From Amblyomma americanum (Eukaryota > Arthropoda > Arachnida > Ixodida > Ixodidae), in NCBI RefSeq assembly GCF_052857255.1, contig NW_027526745.1, forward strand, positions 1 through 64,000: a stretch of DNA of 64,000 nucleotides. The letters are read 5' to 3'. The notes beneath the pieces are model-generated. The model was not told where the DNA came from, made no database searches, and saw only the letters and a list, made by a program, of their open reading frames with translations. Each line of letters starts with the position of its first letter. The stretch's first letter is position 1. The position numbers and the translations under genes were made by a program. Below are positions 8,985 through 21,790 of the stretch, in pieces.

Positions 8985-11900
8985 TTTTGAGCCGGAATAC
9001 AAGTTTTCGCGCAGTTCTGAGAGAAAAAGTTTACACCTTGTTCTCGTCTACTCTTCGACGACTTGTAAAATCGATGCTCGTGAATCTTGCTAGTTTCAAT
9101 CTAAAACGATGTATCCCGTTGTTTTGAGCCGAAATACAAGTTTTCTCGCAGTTCTGAGAGAAAAAGTTTACACGTTTTTCTCGTCTACTCTTCGACGACT
9201 TGTAAAATCGATGCACGTGAATTTTGCTAGTTTCGATCTAAAACGATGTATCCCGTTGTTTTGAGCCGGAATACAAGTTTTCGCGCAGTTCTGAGAGAAA
9301 AAGTTTACACCTTTCTCTCGTCTACTCTTCGACGACTTGTTAAATCGATGCTCGTGAATTTTGCTACTTTCGATCTAAAACAATGTATCTCGTTGTTTTG
9401 AGCCGGAATACAATTTTTCGCGCAGTTCTGAGAGAAAACGTTTACACCTTTCTCTCGTCTACTCTTCGACGACTTGTAAAATCGATGCTCGTGAATCTTG
9501 ATAGTATCGCTCTAAAACGATGTATCCCGTTGTTTTGAGCCGGAATACAAGTTTTCGCGCAGTTCTGAGAGAAAAAGTTTACACCTTTCTCTCGTCTACT
9601 CTTCGACGACTTGTAAAATCGATGCTGGTGAATCTTGATAGTTTCGATCTAAAACGATGTATCCCGTTGTTTTGAGCCGGAATACAAGTTTTCGCGCAGT
9701 TCTGAGAGAAAAAGTTTACACCTTTCTTTCGTCTACTCTTCGACGACTTGTAAAATCGATGCTCGTTAATCGTGCTAGTTTCGATCTAAAACGATGTATC
9801 CCGTTGTTTTGGGCCAGAATACAAGTTTTCGCGCAGTTCTGAGAGAAAAAGTTTACAGCTTTCTCTCGTCTACTCTTCGTCGACTTGTAAAATCGATGCT
9901 CGTTAATCTTGCTAGTTTCGATCTAAAACGATGTATCCCGTTGTTTTGAGCCGGAATACAAGTCTTCGCGCAGTTCTGAGATAAAACGTTTACACCTTTC
10001 TCTCGTCTACTCTTCGACGACTTGTAAAATCGATGCTCGTGAATCTTGCTAGTTTCAATCTAAAACGAAGTATCCCGTTGTTTTGAGCCGGAATACCAGT
10101 TTTTGCGCAGTTCTGAGAGAAAAAGTTTACACCTTTCTCTCGTTCTCTTCGACGACATGTAAAATCGATGCTCGTGAATTTTGCTAGTTTCGATCTAAAA
10201 CAATGTATCCCGTTGTTTTGAGCCGGAATACAAGTTTTCGCGCAGTTCTGAGAGAAAAAGTTTACACCTATCTCTCGTCTACTCTTCGACGACTTGTAAA
10301 ATCGATGCTCGTTAATCGTGCTAGTTTCGATCTAAAACGATGTATCGCGTTGTTTTGAGCCGGAATACAAGTTTTCGCGCAGTTCTGAGAGAAAAAGTTT
10401 ACACCTTTCTCTCGTCTACTCTTCGTCGACTTGTAAAATTGATGCTCGTTAATCTTGCTAGTTTCGATCTAAAATGATGTATCCCGTTGTTTTGAGCCGG
10501 AATACAAGTTTTTGCGCAGTTCTGAGAGAAAAAGTTTACACCTTTCTCTCGTTCTCTTCGACGACATGTAAAATGGATGCTCGTGAATCTTGCTAGTTTC
10601 GATCTAAAACAATGTATCCCGTTGTTTTGAGCCGGAATACAAGTTTTCGCGCAGTTCTGAGAGAAAAAGTTTACACCTATCTCTCGTCTACTCTTCGACG
10701 ACTTGTAAAATCGATGCTCGTTAATCGTGCTAGTTTCGATCTAAAACGATGTATCCCGTTGTTTTGAGCCGGAATACAAGTTTTCGCGCAGTTCTGAGAG
10801 AAAAAGTTTACACCTTGTTCTCGTCTACTCTTCGACGACTTGTAAAATCGATGCTCGTGAATATTGCTAGTTTCGATCTAAAACGATGTATCCCGTTGTT
10901 TTGAGCCGAAATACAAGTTTTCTCGCAGTTCTGAGAGAAAAAGTTTACACGTTTTTCTCGTCTACTCTTCGACGACTTGTAAAATCGATGCACGTGAATT
11001 TTGCTAGTTTCGATCTAAAACGATGTATCCCGTTGTTTTGAGCCGGAATACAAGTTTTCGCGCAGTTCTGAGAGAAAAAGTTTACACCTTTCTCTCGTTA
11101 TCTTCGACGACATGTAAAATCGATGCTCGTGAATCTTGCTAGTTTCGATCTAAAACAATGTATCCCGTTGTTTTGAGCCGGAATACAAGTTTTCACGCAG
11201 TTCTGAGAGAAAAAGTTTACACCTATCTCTCCTCTACTCTTCGACGACTTGTAAAATCGATGCTCGTTAATCATGCTAGTTTCGATCTAAAACGATGTAT
11301 CCCGTTGTTTTGAGCCGGAATACAAGTTTTCGCGCAGTTCTGAGAGAAAAAGTTTACACCTTTTTCTCGTCTACTCTTCGACGACTTGTAAAATCGATGC
11401 TCGTGAATCTTGCTAGTTTCGATCTAAAACGATGTATCCCGATGTTTTGAGCCGAAATACACGTTTTCTCGCAGTTGTGAGAGAAAAAGTTTACACGTTT
11501 CTCTCGTCTACTCTTCGACGACTTGTAAAATCGATGCACGTGAATTTTGCTAGTTTCGATCTAAAACGATGTATCCCGTTGTTTTGAGCCGGAATACAAG
11601 TTTTCGCGCAGTTCTGAGAGAAAAAGTTTACACCTTTCTCTCGTCTACTCTTCGACGACTTGTTAAATCGATGCTCGTGAATTTTGCTACTTTCGATCTA
11701 AAACAATGTATCTCGTTGTTTTGAGCCGGAATACAATTTTTCGCGCAGTTCTGAGAGAAAACGTTTACACCTTTCTCTCGTCTACTCTTCGACGACTTGT
11801 AAAATCGATGCTCGTGAATCTTGATAGTTTCGATCTAAAACGATGTATTCCGTTGTTTTTAGCCGGAATACAACTTTTCGCGCAGTTCTGAGAGAAAAAG

Positions 11901-12271
11901 TTTACACCTTTCTCTCGTCTACTCTTCGACGACTTGTAAAATCGATGCTCGTGAATCTTGATAGTTTCGTTCTAAAACGATGTATCCCGTTGTTTGGAGC
12001 CGGAATACAAGTTTTCGCGCAGTTCTGAGAGAAAAAGTTCACACCTTTTTCTCGTCTACTCTTCGACGACTTCTAAAATTGATGCTCGTGAATCTTGCTA
12101 GTTTCGATCTAAAACGATGTATCCCGTTGTTTTGAGCCGGAATACAAGTTTTCGCGCAGTTATGAGAGAAAAAGTTTACACCTTTCTCTCGTCTACTCTT
12201 CGACGACTTGTAAAATCGATGCTGGTGAATCTTGATAGTTTCGATCTAAAACGATGTATCCCGTTGTTTTG
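8985..12271 (+). repeat. 24-unit higher-order repeat, copy 1 (3282 bp)
   Basis: This block is followed directly by a second copy with a constant offset of 3282 bp (24 units). Shared landmarks include the CTTGTTCTC unit at 9040, the ATCGCTCT unit near 9507, the TTTTGGGCCAG unit near 9808, AAAATGATG near 10474, CGTTATCTTCG near 11097 and CCCGATGTTTTG near 11438. Boundaries come from where the subtype order stops matching and are good to about one unit. Confidence 0.8.
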
Positions 12272-15200
12272 AGCCGGAATACAAGTTTTCGCGCAGTTCT
12301 GAGAGAAAAAGTTTACACCTTGTTCTCGTCTACTCTTCGACGACTTGTAAAATCGATGCTCGTGAATCTTGCTAGTTTCGATCTAAAACGATGTATCCCG
12401 TTGTTTTGAGCCGAAATACAAGTTTTCTCGCAGTTCTGAGAGAAAAAGTTTACACGTTTTTCTCGTCTACTCTTCGACGACTTGTAAAATCGATGCACGT
12501 GAATTTTGCTAGTTTCGATCTAAAACGATGTATCCCGTTGTTTTGAGCCGGAATACAAGTTTTCGCGCAGTTCTGAGAGAAAAAGTTTACACCTTTCTCT
12601 CGTCTACTCTTCGACGACTTGTTAAATCGATGCTCGTGAATTTTGCTACTTTCGATCTAAAACAATGAATCTCGTTGTTTTGAGCCGGAATACAATTTTT
12701 CGCGCAGTTCTGAGAGAAAACGTTTACACCTTTCTCTCGTCTACTCTTCGACGACTTGTAAAATCGATGCTCGTGAATCTTGATAGTATCGCTCTAAAAC
12801 GATGTATCCCGTTGTTTTGAGCCGGAATACAAGTTTTCGCGCAGTTCTGAGAGAAAAAGTTTACACCTTTCTCTCGTCTACTCTTCGACGACTTGTAAAA
12901 TCGATGCTGGTGAATCTTGATAGTTTCGATCTAAAACGATGTATCCCGTTGTTTTGAGCCGGAATACAAGTTTTCGCGCAGTTCTGAGAGAAAAAGTTTA
13001 CACCTTTCTTTCGTCTACTCTTCGACGACTTGTAAAATCGATGCTCGTTAATCGTGCTAGTTTCGATCTAAAACGATGTATCCCGTTGTTTTGGGCCAGA
13101 ATACAAGTTTTCGCGCAGTTCTGAGAGAAAAAGTTTACAGCTTTCTCTCGTCTACTCTTCGTCGACTTGTAAAATCGATGCTCGTTAATCTTGCTAGTTT
13201 CGATCTAAAACGATGTATCCCGTTGTTTTGAGCCGGAATACAAGTCTTCGCGCAGTTCTGAGATAAAAAGTTTACACCTTTTTCTCGTCTACTCTTCGAC
13301 GACTTGTAAAATCGATGCTCGTGAATCTTGCTAGTTTCAATCTAAAACGAAGTATCCCGTTGTTTTGAGCCGGAATACCAGTTTTTGCGCAGTTCTGAGA
13401 GAAAAAGTTTACACCTTTCTCTCGTTCTCTTCGACGACATGTAAAATCGATGCTCGTGAATTTTGCTAGTTTCGATCTAAAACAATGTATCCCGTTGTTT
13501 TGAGCCGGAATACAAGTTTTCGCGCAGTTCTGAGAGAAAAAGTTTACACCTATCTCTCGTCTACTCTTCGACGACTTGTAAAATCGATGCTCGTTAATCG
13601 TGCTAGTTTCGATCTAAAACGATGTATCGCGTTGTTTTGAGCCGGAATACAAGTTTTCGCGCAGTTCTGAGAGAAAAAGTTTACACCTTTCTCTCGTCTA
13701 CTCTTCGTCGACTTGTAAAATTGATGCTCGTTAATCTTGCTAGTTTCGATCTAAAATGATGTATCCCGTTGTTTTGAGCCGGAATACAAGTTTTTGCGCA
13801 GTTCTGAGAGAAAACGTTTACACCTTTCTCTCGTTCTCTTCGACGACATGTAAAATGGATGCTCGTGAATCTTGCTAGTTTCGATCTAAAACAATGTATC
13901 CCGTTGTTTTGAGCCGGAATACAAGTTTTCGCGCAGTTCTGAGAGAAAAAGTTTACACCTATCTCTCGTCTACTCTTCGACGACATGTAAAATCGATGCT
14001 CGTTAATCGTGCTAGTTTCGATCTAAAACGATGTATCCCGTTGTTTTGAGCCGGAATACAAGTTTTCGCGCAGTTCTGAGAGAAAAAGTTTACACCTTGT
14101 TCTCGTCTACTCTTCGACGACTTGTAAAATCGATGCTCGTGAATATTGCTAGTTTCGATCTAAAACGATGTATCCCGTTGTTTTGAGCCGAAATACAAGT
14201 TTTCTCGCAGTTCTGAGAGAAAAAGTTTACACGTTTTTCTCGTCTACTCTTCGACGACTTGTAAAATCGATGCACGTGAATTTTGCTAGTTTCTATCTAA
14301 AACGATGTATCCCGTTGTTTTGAGCCGGAATACAAGTTTTCGCGCAGTTCTGAGAGAAAAAGTTTACACCTTTCTCTCGTTATCTTCGACGACATGTAAA
14401 ATCGATGCTCGTGAATCTTGCTAGTTTCGATCTAAAACAATGTATCCCGTTGTTTTGAGCCGGAATACAAGTTTTCACGCAGTTCTGAGAGAAAAAGTTT
14501 ACACCTATCTCTCGTCTACTCTTCGACGACTTGTAAAATCGATGCTCGTTAATCATGCTAGTTTCGATCTAAAACGATGTATCCCGTTGTTTTGAGCCGG
14601 AATACAAGTTTTCGCGCAGTTCTGAGAGAAAAAGTTTACACCTTTTTCTCGTCTACTCTTCGACGACTTGTAAAATCGATGCTCGTGAATCTTGCTAGTT
14701 TCGATCTAAAACGATGTATCCCGATGTTTTGAGCCGAAATACACGTTTTCTCGCAGTTGTGAGAGAAAAAGTTTACACGTTTCTCTCGTCTACTCTTCGA
14801 CGACTTGTAAAATCGATGCACGTAAATTTTGCTAGTTTCGATCTAAAACGATGTATCCCGTTGTTTTGAGCCGGAATACAAGTTTTCGCGCAGTTCTGAG
14901 AGAAAAAGTTTACACCTTTCTCTCGTCTACTCTTCGACGACTTGTTAAATCGATGCTCGTGAATTTTGCTACTTTCGATCTAAAACAATGTATCTCGTTG
15001 TTTTGAGCCGGAATACAATTTTTCGCGCAGTTCTGAGAGAAAACGTTTACACCTTTCTCTCGTCTACTCTTCGACGACTTGTAAAATCGATGCTCGTGAA
15101 TCTTGATAGTTTCGATCTAAAACGATGTATTCCGTTGTTTTTAGCCGGAATACAACTTTTCGCGCAGTTCTGAGAGAAAAAGTTTACACCTTTCTCTCGT

Positions 15201-15602
15201 CTACTCTTCGACGACTTGTAAAATCGATGCTCGTGAATCTTGATAGTTTCGTTCTAAAACGATGTATCCCGTTGTTTGGAGCCGGAATACAAGTTTTCGC
15301 GCAGTTCTGAGAGAAAAAGTTCACACCTTTTTCTCGTCTACTCTTCGACGACTTCTAAAATTGATGCTCGTGAATCTTGCTAGTTTCGATCTAAAACGAT
15401 GTATCCCGTTGTTTTGAGCCGGAATACAAGTTTTCGCGCAGTTATGAGAGAAAAAGTTTACACCTTTCTCTCGTCTACTCTTCGACGACTTGTAAAATCG
15501 ATGCTGGTGAATCTTGATAGTTTCGATCTAAAACGATGTATCCCGTTGTTTTGAGCCGGAATACAAGTTTTCGCGCAGTTCTGAGAGAAAAAGTTTACAC
15601 CT
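12272..15602 (+). repeat. 24-unit higher-order repeat, copy 2 (3282 bp)
   Basis: A tandem second copy of the preceding block, in register throughout, with only scattered differences (for example CCTCTACTC near 11232 against CGTCTACTC near 14514, and GACGACATG replacing GACGACTTG near 13981). The match stops at about 15603, where CTTTCTCTCG stands in place of CTTGTTCTCG. Confidence 0.8.
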
Positions 15603-17662
15603 TTCTCTCGTCTACTCTTCGACGACTTGTAAAATCGATGCTCGTTAATCGTGCTAGTTTCGATCTAAAACGATGTATCCCGTTGTTTTGAGCCGGAATA
15701 CAAGTTTTCGCGCAGTTCTGAGAGAAAAAGTTTACACCTTGTTCTCGTCTACTCTTCGACGACTTGTAAAATCGATGCTCGTGAATCTTGCTAGTTTCGA
15801 TCTAAAACGATGTATCCCGTTGTTTTGAGCCGGAAATCAAGTCTTCGCGCAGTTCTGAGATAAAAAGTTTACACCTTTCTCTCGTCTACTCTTCGACGAC
15901 TTGTAAAATCGATGCTCGTGAATCTTGCTAGTTTCGATCTAAAACGAAGTATCCCGTTGTTGTGAGCCGGAATACAAGTTTTTGCGCAGTTCTGAGAGAA
16001 AAAGTTTACACCTTTCTCTCGTTCTCTTCGACGACATGTAAAATCGATGCTCGTGAATCTTGCTAGTTTCGATCTAAAACAATGTATCCCGTTGTTTTGA
16101 GCCGGAATACAAGTTTTCGCGCAGTTCTGAGAGAAAAAGTTTACACCTATCTCTCGTCTACTGTTCGACGACTTGTAAAATCGATGCTCGTTAATCGTGC
16201 TAGTTTCGATCTAAAACGATGTATCCCGTTGTTTTGAGCCGGAATACAAGTTTTCGCGCAGTTCTGAGAGAAAAAGTTTACACCTTTTTCTCGTATACTC
16301 TTCGACGACTTGTAAAATCGATGGTCGTGAATCTTGCTAGTTTCGATCTAAGACGATGTATCCCGTTGTTTTGAGCCGAAATACACGTTTTCTCGCAGTT
16401 CTGAGAGAAAAAGTTTACACGTTTCTCTCGTCTACTCTTCGACGACTTGTAAAATCGATGCTCGTGAATCCTGCTAGTTTCGATCTAAAACGATGTATCC
16501 CGTTGTTTTGAGCCGGAATACAAGTCTTCGCGCAGTTCTGAGATAAAAAGTTTACACCTTTCTCTCGTCTACTCTTCGACGACTTGTAAAATCGATGCTC
16601 GTGAATCTTGATAGTTTCGATCTAAAACGATGTATTCCTTTGTTTTGAGCCGGAATACAACTTTTCGCGCAGTTCTGAGAGAAAACGTTTACTACTTTCT
16701 CTCGTCTACTCTTCGACGACTTGTAAAATCGATGCTCGTGAATCTTGATAGTTTCGTTCTAAAACAATGTATCCCGTTGTTTTGAGCCGGAATACCAGTT
16801 TTCGCGCAGTTCTGAGAGAAAAAGTTTACCCCTTTCTCTCGTCTACTCTTCGACGACTTGTAAAATCGATGCTCGTTAATCGTGCTAGTTTCGATCTAAA
16901 ACGATGTATCCCGTTGTTTTGAGCCGGAATACAAGTTTTCGCGCAGTTCTGAGAGAAAAAGTTCACACCTTTTTCTCGTCTACTCTTCGACGACTTGTAA
17001 AATTGATGCTCGTGAATCTTGCTAGTTTCGATCTAAAACGATGTATCCCGTTGTTTTGAGCCGGAATACAAGTTTTCGCGCAGTTATGAGAGAAAAGTTT
17101 ACACCTTTCTCTCGTCTACTCTTCGACGACTTGTAAAATCGATGCTGGTGAATCTTGATAGTTTCGATCTAAAACGATGTATCCCGTTGTTTTGAGCCGG
17201 AATACAAGTTTTCGCGCAGTTCTGAGAGAAAAAGTTTACACCTTTCTCTCGTCTACTCTTCGACGACTTGTAAAATCGATGCTCGTTAATCGTGCTAGTT
17301 TCGATCTAAAACGATGTATCCCGATGTTTTGAGCCGGAATACAAGTTTTCGCGCAGTTCTGAGAGAAAAAGTTTAGACCTTTCTCTCGTCTACTCTTCGT
17401 CGACTTGTAAAATTGATGCTCGTTAATCTTGCTAGTTTCGATCTAAAATGATGTATCCCGTTGTTTTGAGCCGGAATACAAGTCTTCGCGCAGTTCTGAG
17501 AGAAAAAGTTTACACCTTTCTCTCGTCTACTTTTCGACGACTAGTAAAATCGATGCTCGTGAATCTTGCTAGTTTCGATCTAAAACGAAGTATCCCGTTG
17601 GTTTGAGCCGAAATACACGTTTTCTCGCAGTTCTGAGAGAAAAAGTTTACACGTTTCTCTCG

Positions 17663-18920
17663 TCTACTCTTCGACGACTTGTAAAATCGATGCTCGTGAA
17701 TTTGGCTTGTCTTGATCTAAAACGATGTATCCCGTTGTTTTGAGCCGCAATACAAGTTTTTGCGCAGTTCTGAGAGAAAAAGTTTACACCTATCTCTCGT
17801 CTACTCTTCGACGACTTGTTAAATCGATGCTCGTGAATCATGCTACTTTCGATCTAAAACGATGTATCCCGTTGTTTTGAGCCGGAATACAATTTTTTCG
17901 CGCAGTTCTGAGAGAAAAAGTTTACACCTTTCTCTCGTCTACTCTTCGACGACTTGTAAAATCGATGCTCGTGAATCTTGATAGTTTCGATCTAAAACTA
18001 TGTATTCCTTTGTTTTGAGCCGGAATACAACTTTTCGCGCAGTTCTGAGAGAAAAAGTTTACACCTTTCTCTTGTCTACTCTTCGACGACTTGTAAAATC
18101 GATGCTCGTGAATCTTGATAGTTTCGTTCTAAAACAATGTATCCCGTTGTTTTGAGCCGGAATACCAGTTTTCGCGCAGTTCTGAGAGAAAAAGTTTACC
18201 CCTTTCTCTCGTCTACTCTTCGACGACTTGTAAAATCGATGCTCGTTAATCGTGCTACTTTCGATCTAAAACGATGTATCCCGTTGTTTTGAGCCAGAAT
18301 ACAATTTTTTCGCGCAGTTCTGAGAGAAAAAGTTTACACCTTTCTCTCGTCTACTCTTCGACGACTTGTAAAATCGATGCTCGTGAATCTTGATAGTTTC
18401 GATCTAAAACGATGTATCCCGTTGTTTTGAGCTGGAATACAAGTTTTCGCACAGTTCTGAGAGAAAAAGTTTACACCTTTCTCTCGTCGACTCTTCGAAG
18501 ACTTGTAGAATCGATGCTCGTGAATCTTGATAGTATCGCTCTAAAACGATGTATTCCGTTGTTTTGAGCCGGAATACTAGTTTTCGCGCAGTTCTGAGAG
18601 AAAAAGTTTTCACCATTCTCTCGTCTACTCTTCGACGACTTGTTAAATCGATGCTCGTGAATTTTGCTACTTTCGATCTAAAACGATGTATCCCGTTGTT
18701 TTGAGCCGGAATACAATTTTTTCGCGCAGTTCTGAGAGAAAAAGTTTACACCTTTCTCTCGTCTACTCTTCGACGACTTGTAAAATCGATGCTCGTGAAT
18801 CTTGATAGTTTCGATCTAAAACGATGTATTCCGTTGTTTTTAGCCGGAATACAACTTTTCGCGCAGTTCTGAGAGAAAAAGTTTACACCTTTCTCTCGTC
18901 TACTCTTCGACGACTTGTAA
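17663..18920 (+). repeat. Dispersed block, copy 2 (pair with 7400-8660)
   Basis: Carries the same private variants as the copy 10263 bp upstream, including CGTCGACTCTTCGAAGAC and TACTAGTTTTCG. The sequence immediately before it (about 16840-17390) matches 6850-7400 at a different offset, about 9992 bp, so the region is a mosaic of separately shifted segments. Confidence 0.75.
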
Positions 18921-19214
18921 AATTGATGCTCGTGAATCTTGATAGTTTCGTTCTAAAACGATGTATCCCGTTGTTTGGAGCCGGAATACAAGTTTTCGCG
19001 CAGTTCTGAGAGAAAAAGTTCACACCTTTTTCTCGTCTACTCTTCGACGACTTCTAAAATTGGTGCTCGTGAATCTTGCTAGTTTCGATCTAAAACGATG
19101 TATCCCGTTGTTTTGAGCCGGAATACAAGTTTTCGCGCAGTTATGAGAGAAAAAGTTTACACCTTTCTCTCGTCTACTCTTCGACGACTTGTAAAATCGA
19201 TGCTGGTGAATCTT

Positions 19215-21790
19215 GATAGTTTCGATCTAAAACGATGTATCCCGTTGTTTTGAGCCGGAATACAAGTTTTCGCGCAGTTCTGAGAGAAAAAGTTTACACC
19301 TTTCTCTCGTCTACTCTTCGACGACTTGTAAAATCGATGCTCGTTAATCGTGCTAGTTTCGATCTAAAACGATGTATCCCGTTGTTTTGAGCCGGAATAC
19401 AAGTTTTCGCGCAGTTCTGAGAGAAAAAGTTTACACCTATCTCTCGTCTACTCTTCGACGACTTGTAAAATCGATGCTCGTTAATCGTGCTAGTTTCGAC
19501 CTAAAACGATGTATCTCGTTGTTTTGAGCCGGAATACAAGTTTTCGCGCAGTTCTGAGAGAAAAAGTTTACACCTTGTTCTCGTCTACTCTTCGACGACT
19601 TGTAAAATCGATGCTCGTGAATCTTGCTAGTTTCGATCTAAAACGATGTATCCCGTTGTTTTGAGCCGAAATACAAGTTTTCTCGCAGTTCTGAGAGAAA
19701 AAGTTTACACGTTTTTCTCGTCTACTCTTCGACGACTTGTAAAATCGATGCACGTGAATTTTGCTAGTTTCGATCTAAAACGATGTATCCCGTTGTTTTG
19801 AGCCGGAATACAAGTTTTCGCGCAGTTCTGAGAGAAAAAGTTTACACCTTTCTCTCGTCTACTCTTCGACGACTTGTTAAATCGATGCTCGTGAATTTTG
19901 CTACTTTCGATCTAAAACAATGTATCTCGTTGTTTTGAGCCGGAATACAATTTTTCGCGCAGTTCTGAGAGAAAACGTTTACACCTTTCTCTCGTCTACT
20001 CTTCGACGACTTGTAAAATCGATGCTCGTGAATCTTGATAGTATCGCTCTAAAACGATGTATCCCGTTGTTTTGAGCCGGAATACAAGTTTTCGCGCAGT
20101 TCTGAGAGAAAAAGTTTACACCTTTCTCTCGTCTACTCTTCGACGACTTGTAAAATCGATGCTGGTGAATCTTGATAGTTTCGATCTAAAACGATGTATC
20201 CCGTTGTTTTGAGCCGGAATACAAGTTTTCGCGCAGTTCTGAGAGAAAAAGTTTACACCTTTCTTTCGTCTACTCTTCGACGACTTGTAAAATCGATGCT
20301 CGTTAATCGTGCTAGTTTCGATCTAAAACGATGTATCCCGTTGTTTTGGGCCAGAATACAAGTTTTCGCGCAGTTCTGAGAGAAAACGTTTACAGCTTTC
20401 TCTCGTCTACTCTTCGTCGACTTGTAAAATCGATGCTCGTTAATCTTGCTAGTTTCGATCTAAAACGATGTATCCCGTTGTTTTGAGCCGGAATACAAGT
20501 CTTCGCGCAGTTCTGAGATAAAAAGTTTACACCTTTCTCTCGTCTACTCTTCGACGACTTGTAAAATCGATGCTCGTGAATCTTGCTAGTTTCAATCTAA
20601 AACGAAGTATCCCGTTGTTTTGAGCCGGAATACCAGTTTTTGCGCAGTTCTGAGAGAAAAAGTTTACACCTTTCTCTCGTTCTCTTCGACGACATGTAAA
20701 ATCGATGCTCGTGAATTTTGCTAGCTTCGATCTAAAACAATGTATCCCGTTGTTTTGAGCCGGAATACAAGTTTTCGCGCAGTTCTGAGAGAAAAAGTTT
20801 ACACCTATCTCTCGTCTACTCTTCGACGACTTGTAAAATCGATGCTCGTTAATCGTGCTAGTTTCGATCTAAAACGATGTATCGCGTTGTTTTGAGCCGG
20901 AATACAAGTTTTCGCGCAGTTCTGAGAGAAAAAGTTTACACCTTTCTCTCGTCTACTCTTCGTCGACTTGTAAAATTGATGCTCGTTAATCTTGCTAGTT
21001 TCGATCTAAAATGATGTATCCCGTTGTTTTGAGCCGGAATACAAGTTTTTGCGCAGTTCTGAGAGAAAAAGTTTACACCTTTCTCTCGTTCTCTTCGACG
21101 ACATGTAAAATGGATGCTCGTGAATCTTGCTAGTTTCGATCTAAAACAATGTATCCCGTTGTTTTGAGCCGGAATACAAGTTTTCGCGCAGTTCTGAGAG
21201 AAAAAGTTTACACCTATCTCTCGTCTACTCTTCGACGACTTGTAAAATCGATGCTCGTTAATCGTGCTAGTTTCGATCTAAAACGATGTATCCCGTTGTT
21301 TTGAGCCGGAATACAAGTTTTCGCGCAGTTCTGAGAGAAAAAGTTTACACCTTGTTCTCGTCTACTCTTCGACGACTTGTAAAATCGATGCTCGTGAATA
21401 TTGCTAGTTTCGATCTAAAACGATGTATCCCGTTGTTTTGAGCCGAAATACAAGTTTTCTCGCAGTTCTGAGAGAAAAAGTTTACACGTTTTTCTCGTCT
21501 ACCCTTCGACGACTTGTAAAATCGATGCACGTGAATTTTGCTAGTTTCGATCTAAAACGATGTATCCCGTTGTTTTGAGCCGGAATACAAGTTTTCGCGC
21601 AGTTCTGAGAGAAAAAGTTTACACCTTTCTCTCGTTATCTTCGACGACATGTAAAATCGATGCTCGTGAATCTTTCTAGTTTCGATCTAAAACAATGTAT
21701 CCCGTTGTTTTGAGCCGGAATACAAGTTTTCACGCAGTTCTGAGAGAAAAAGTTTACACCTATCTCTCGTCTACTCTTCGACGACTTGTT
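19215..21790 (+). repeat. 24-unit block, partial third copy (offset 10537 from 8680)
   Basis: About 19 units match 8680-11255 at a constant offset of 10537 bp (77 units), including a GTATCTCGTTG unit near 19511 and the whole subtype order through CGTTATCTTCG near 21633. It departs after 21790, where a TTAAATCG/GAATTTTGCTAC unit replaces the expected GTTAATCATGC unit. Confidence 0.8.

Noticed and set aside
13681..13986. Reading frames of 60 to 125 codons on both strands, recurring through the window
   Set aside because: They are the same satellite unit translated, with the same short peptides repeated at every copy. The unit length is not a multiple of three, so frames shift every unit and stop after one to three units. 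Starts and stops drift with unit variants, and no frame is kept along the array.
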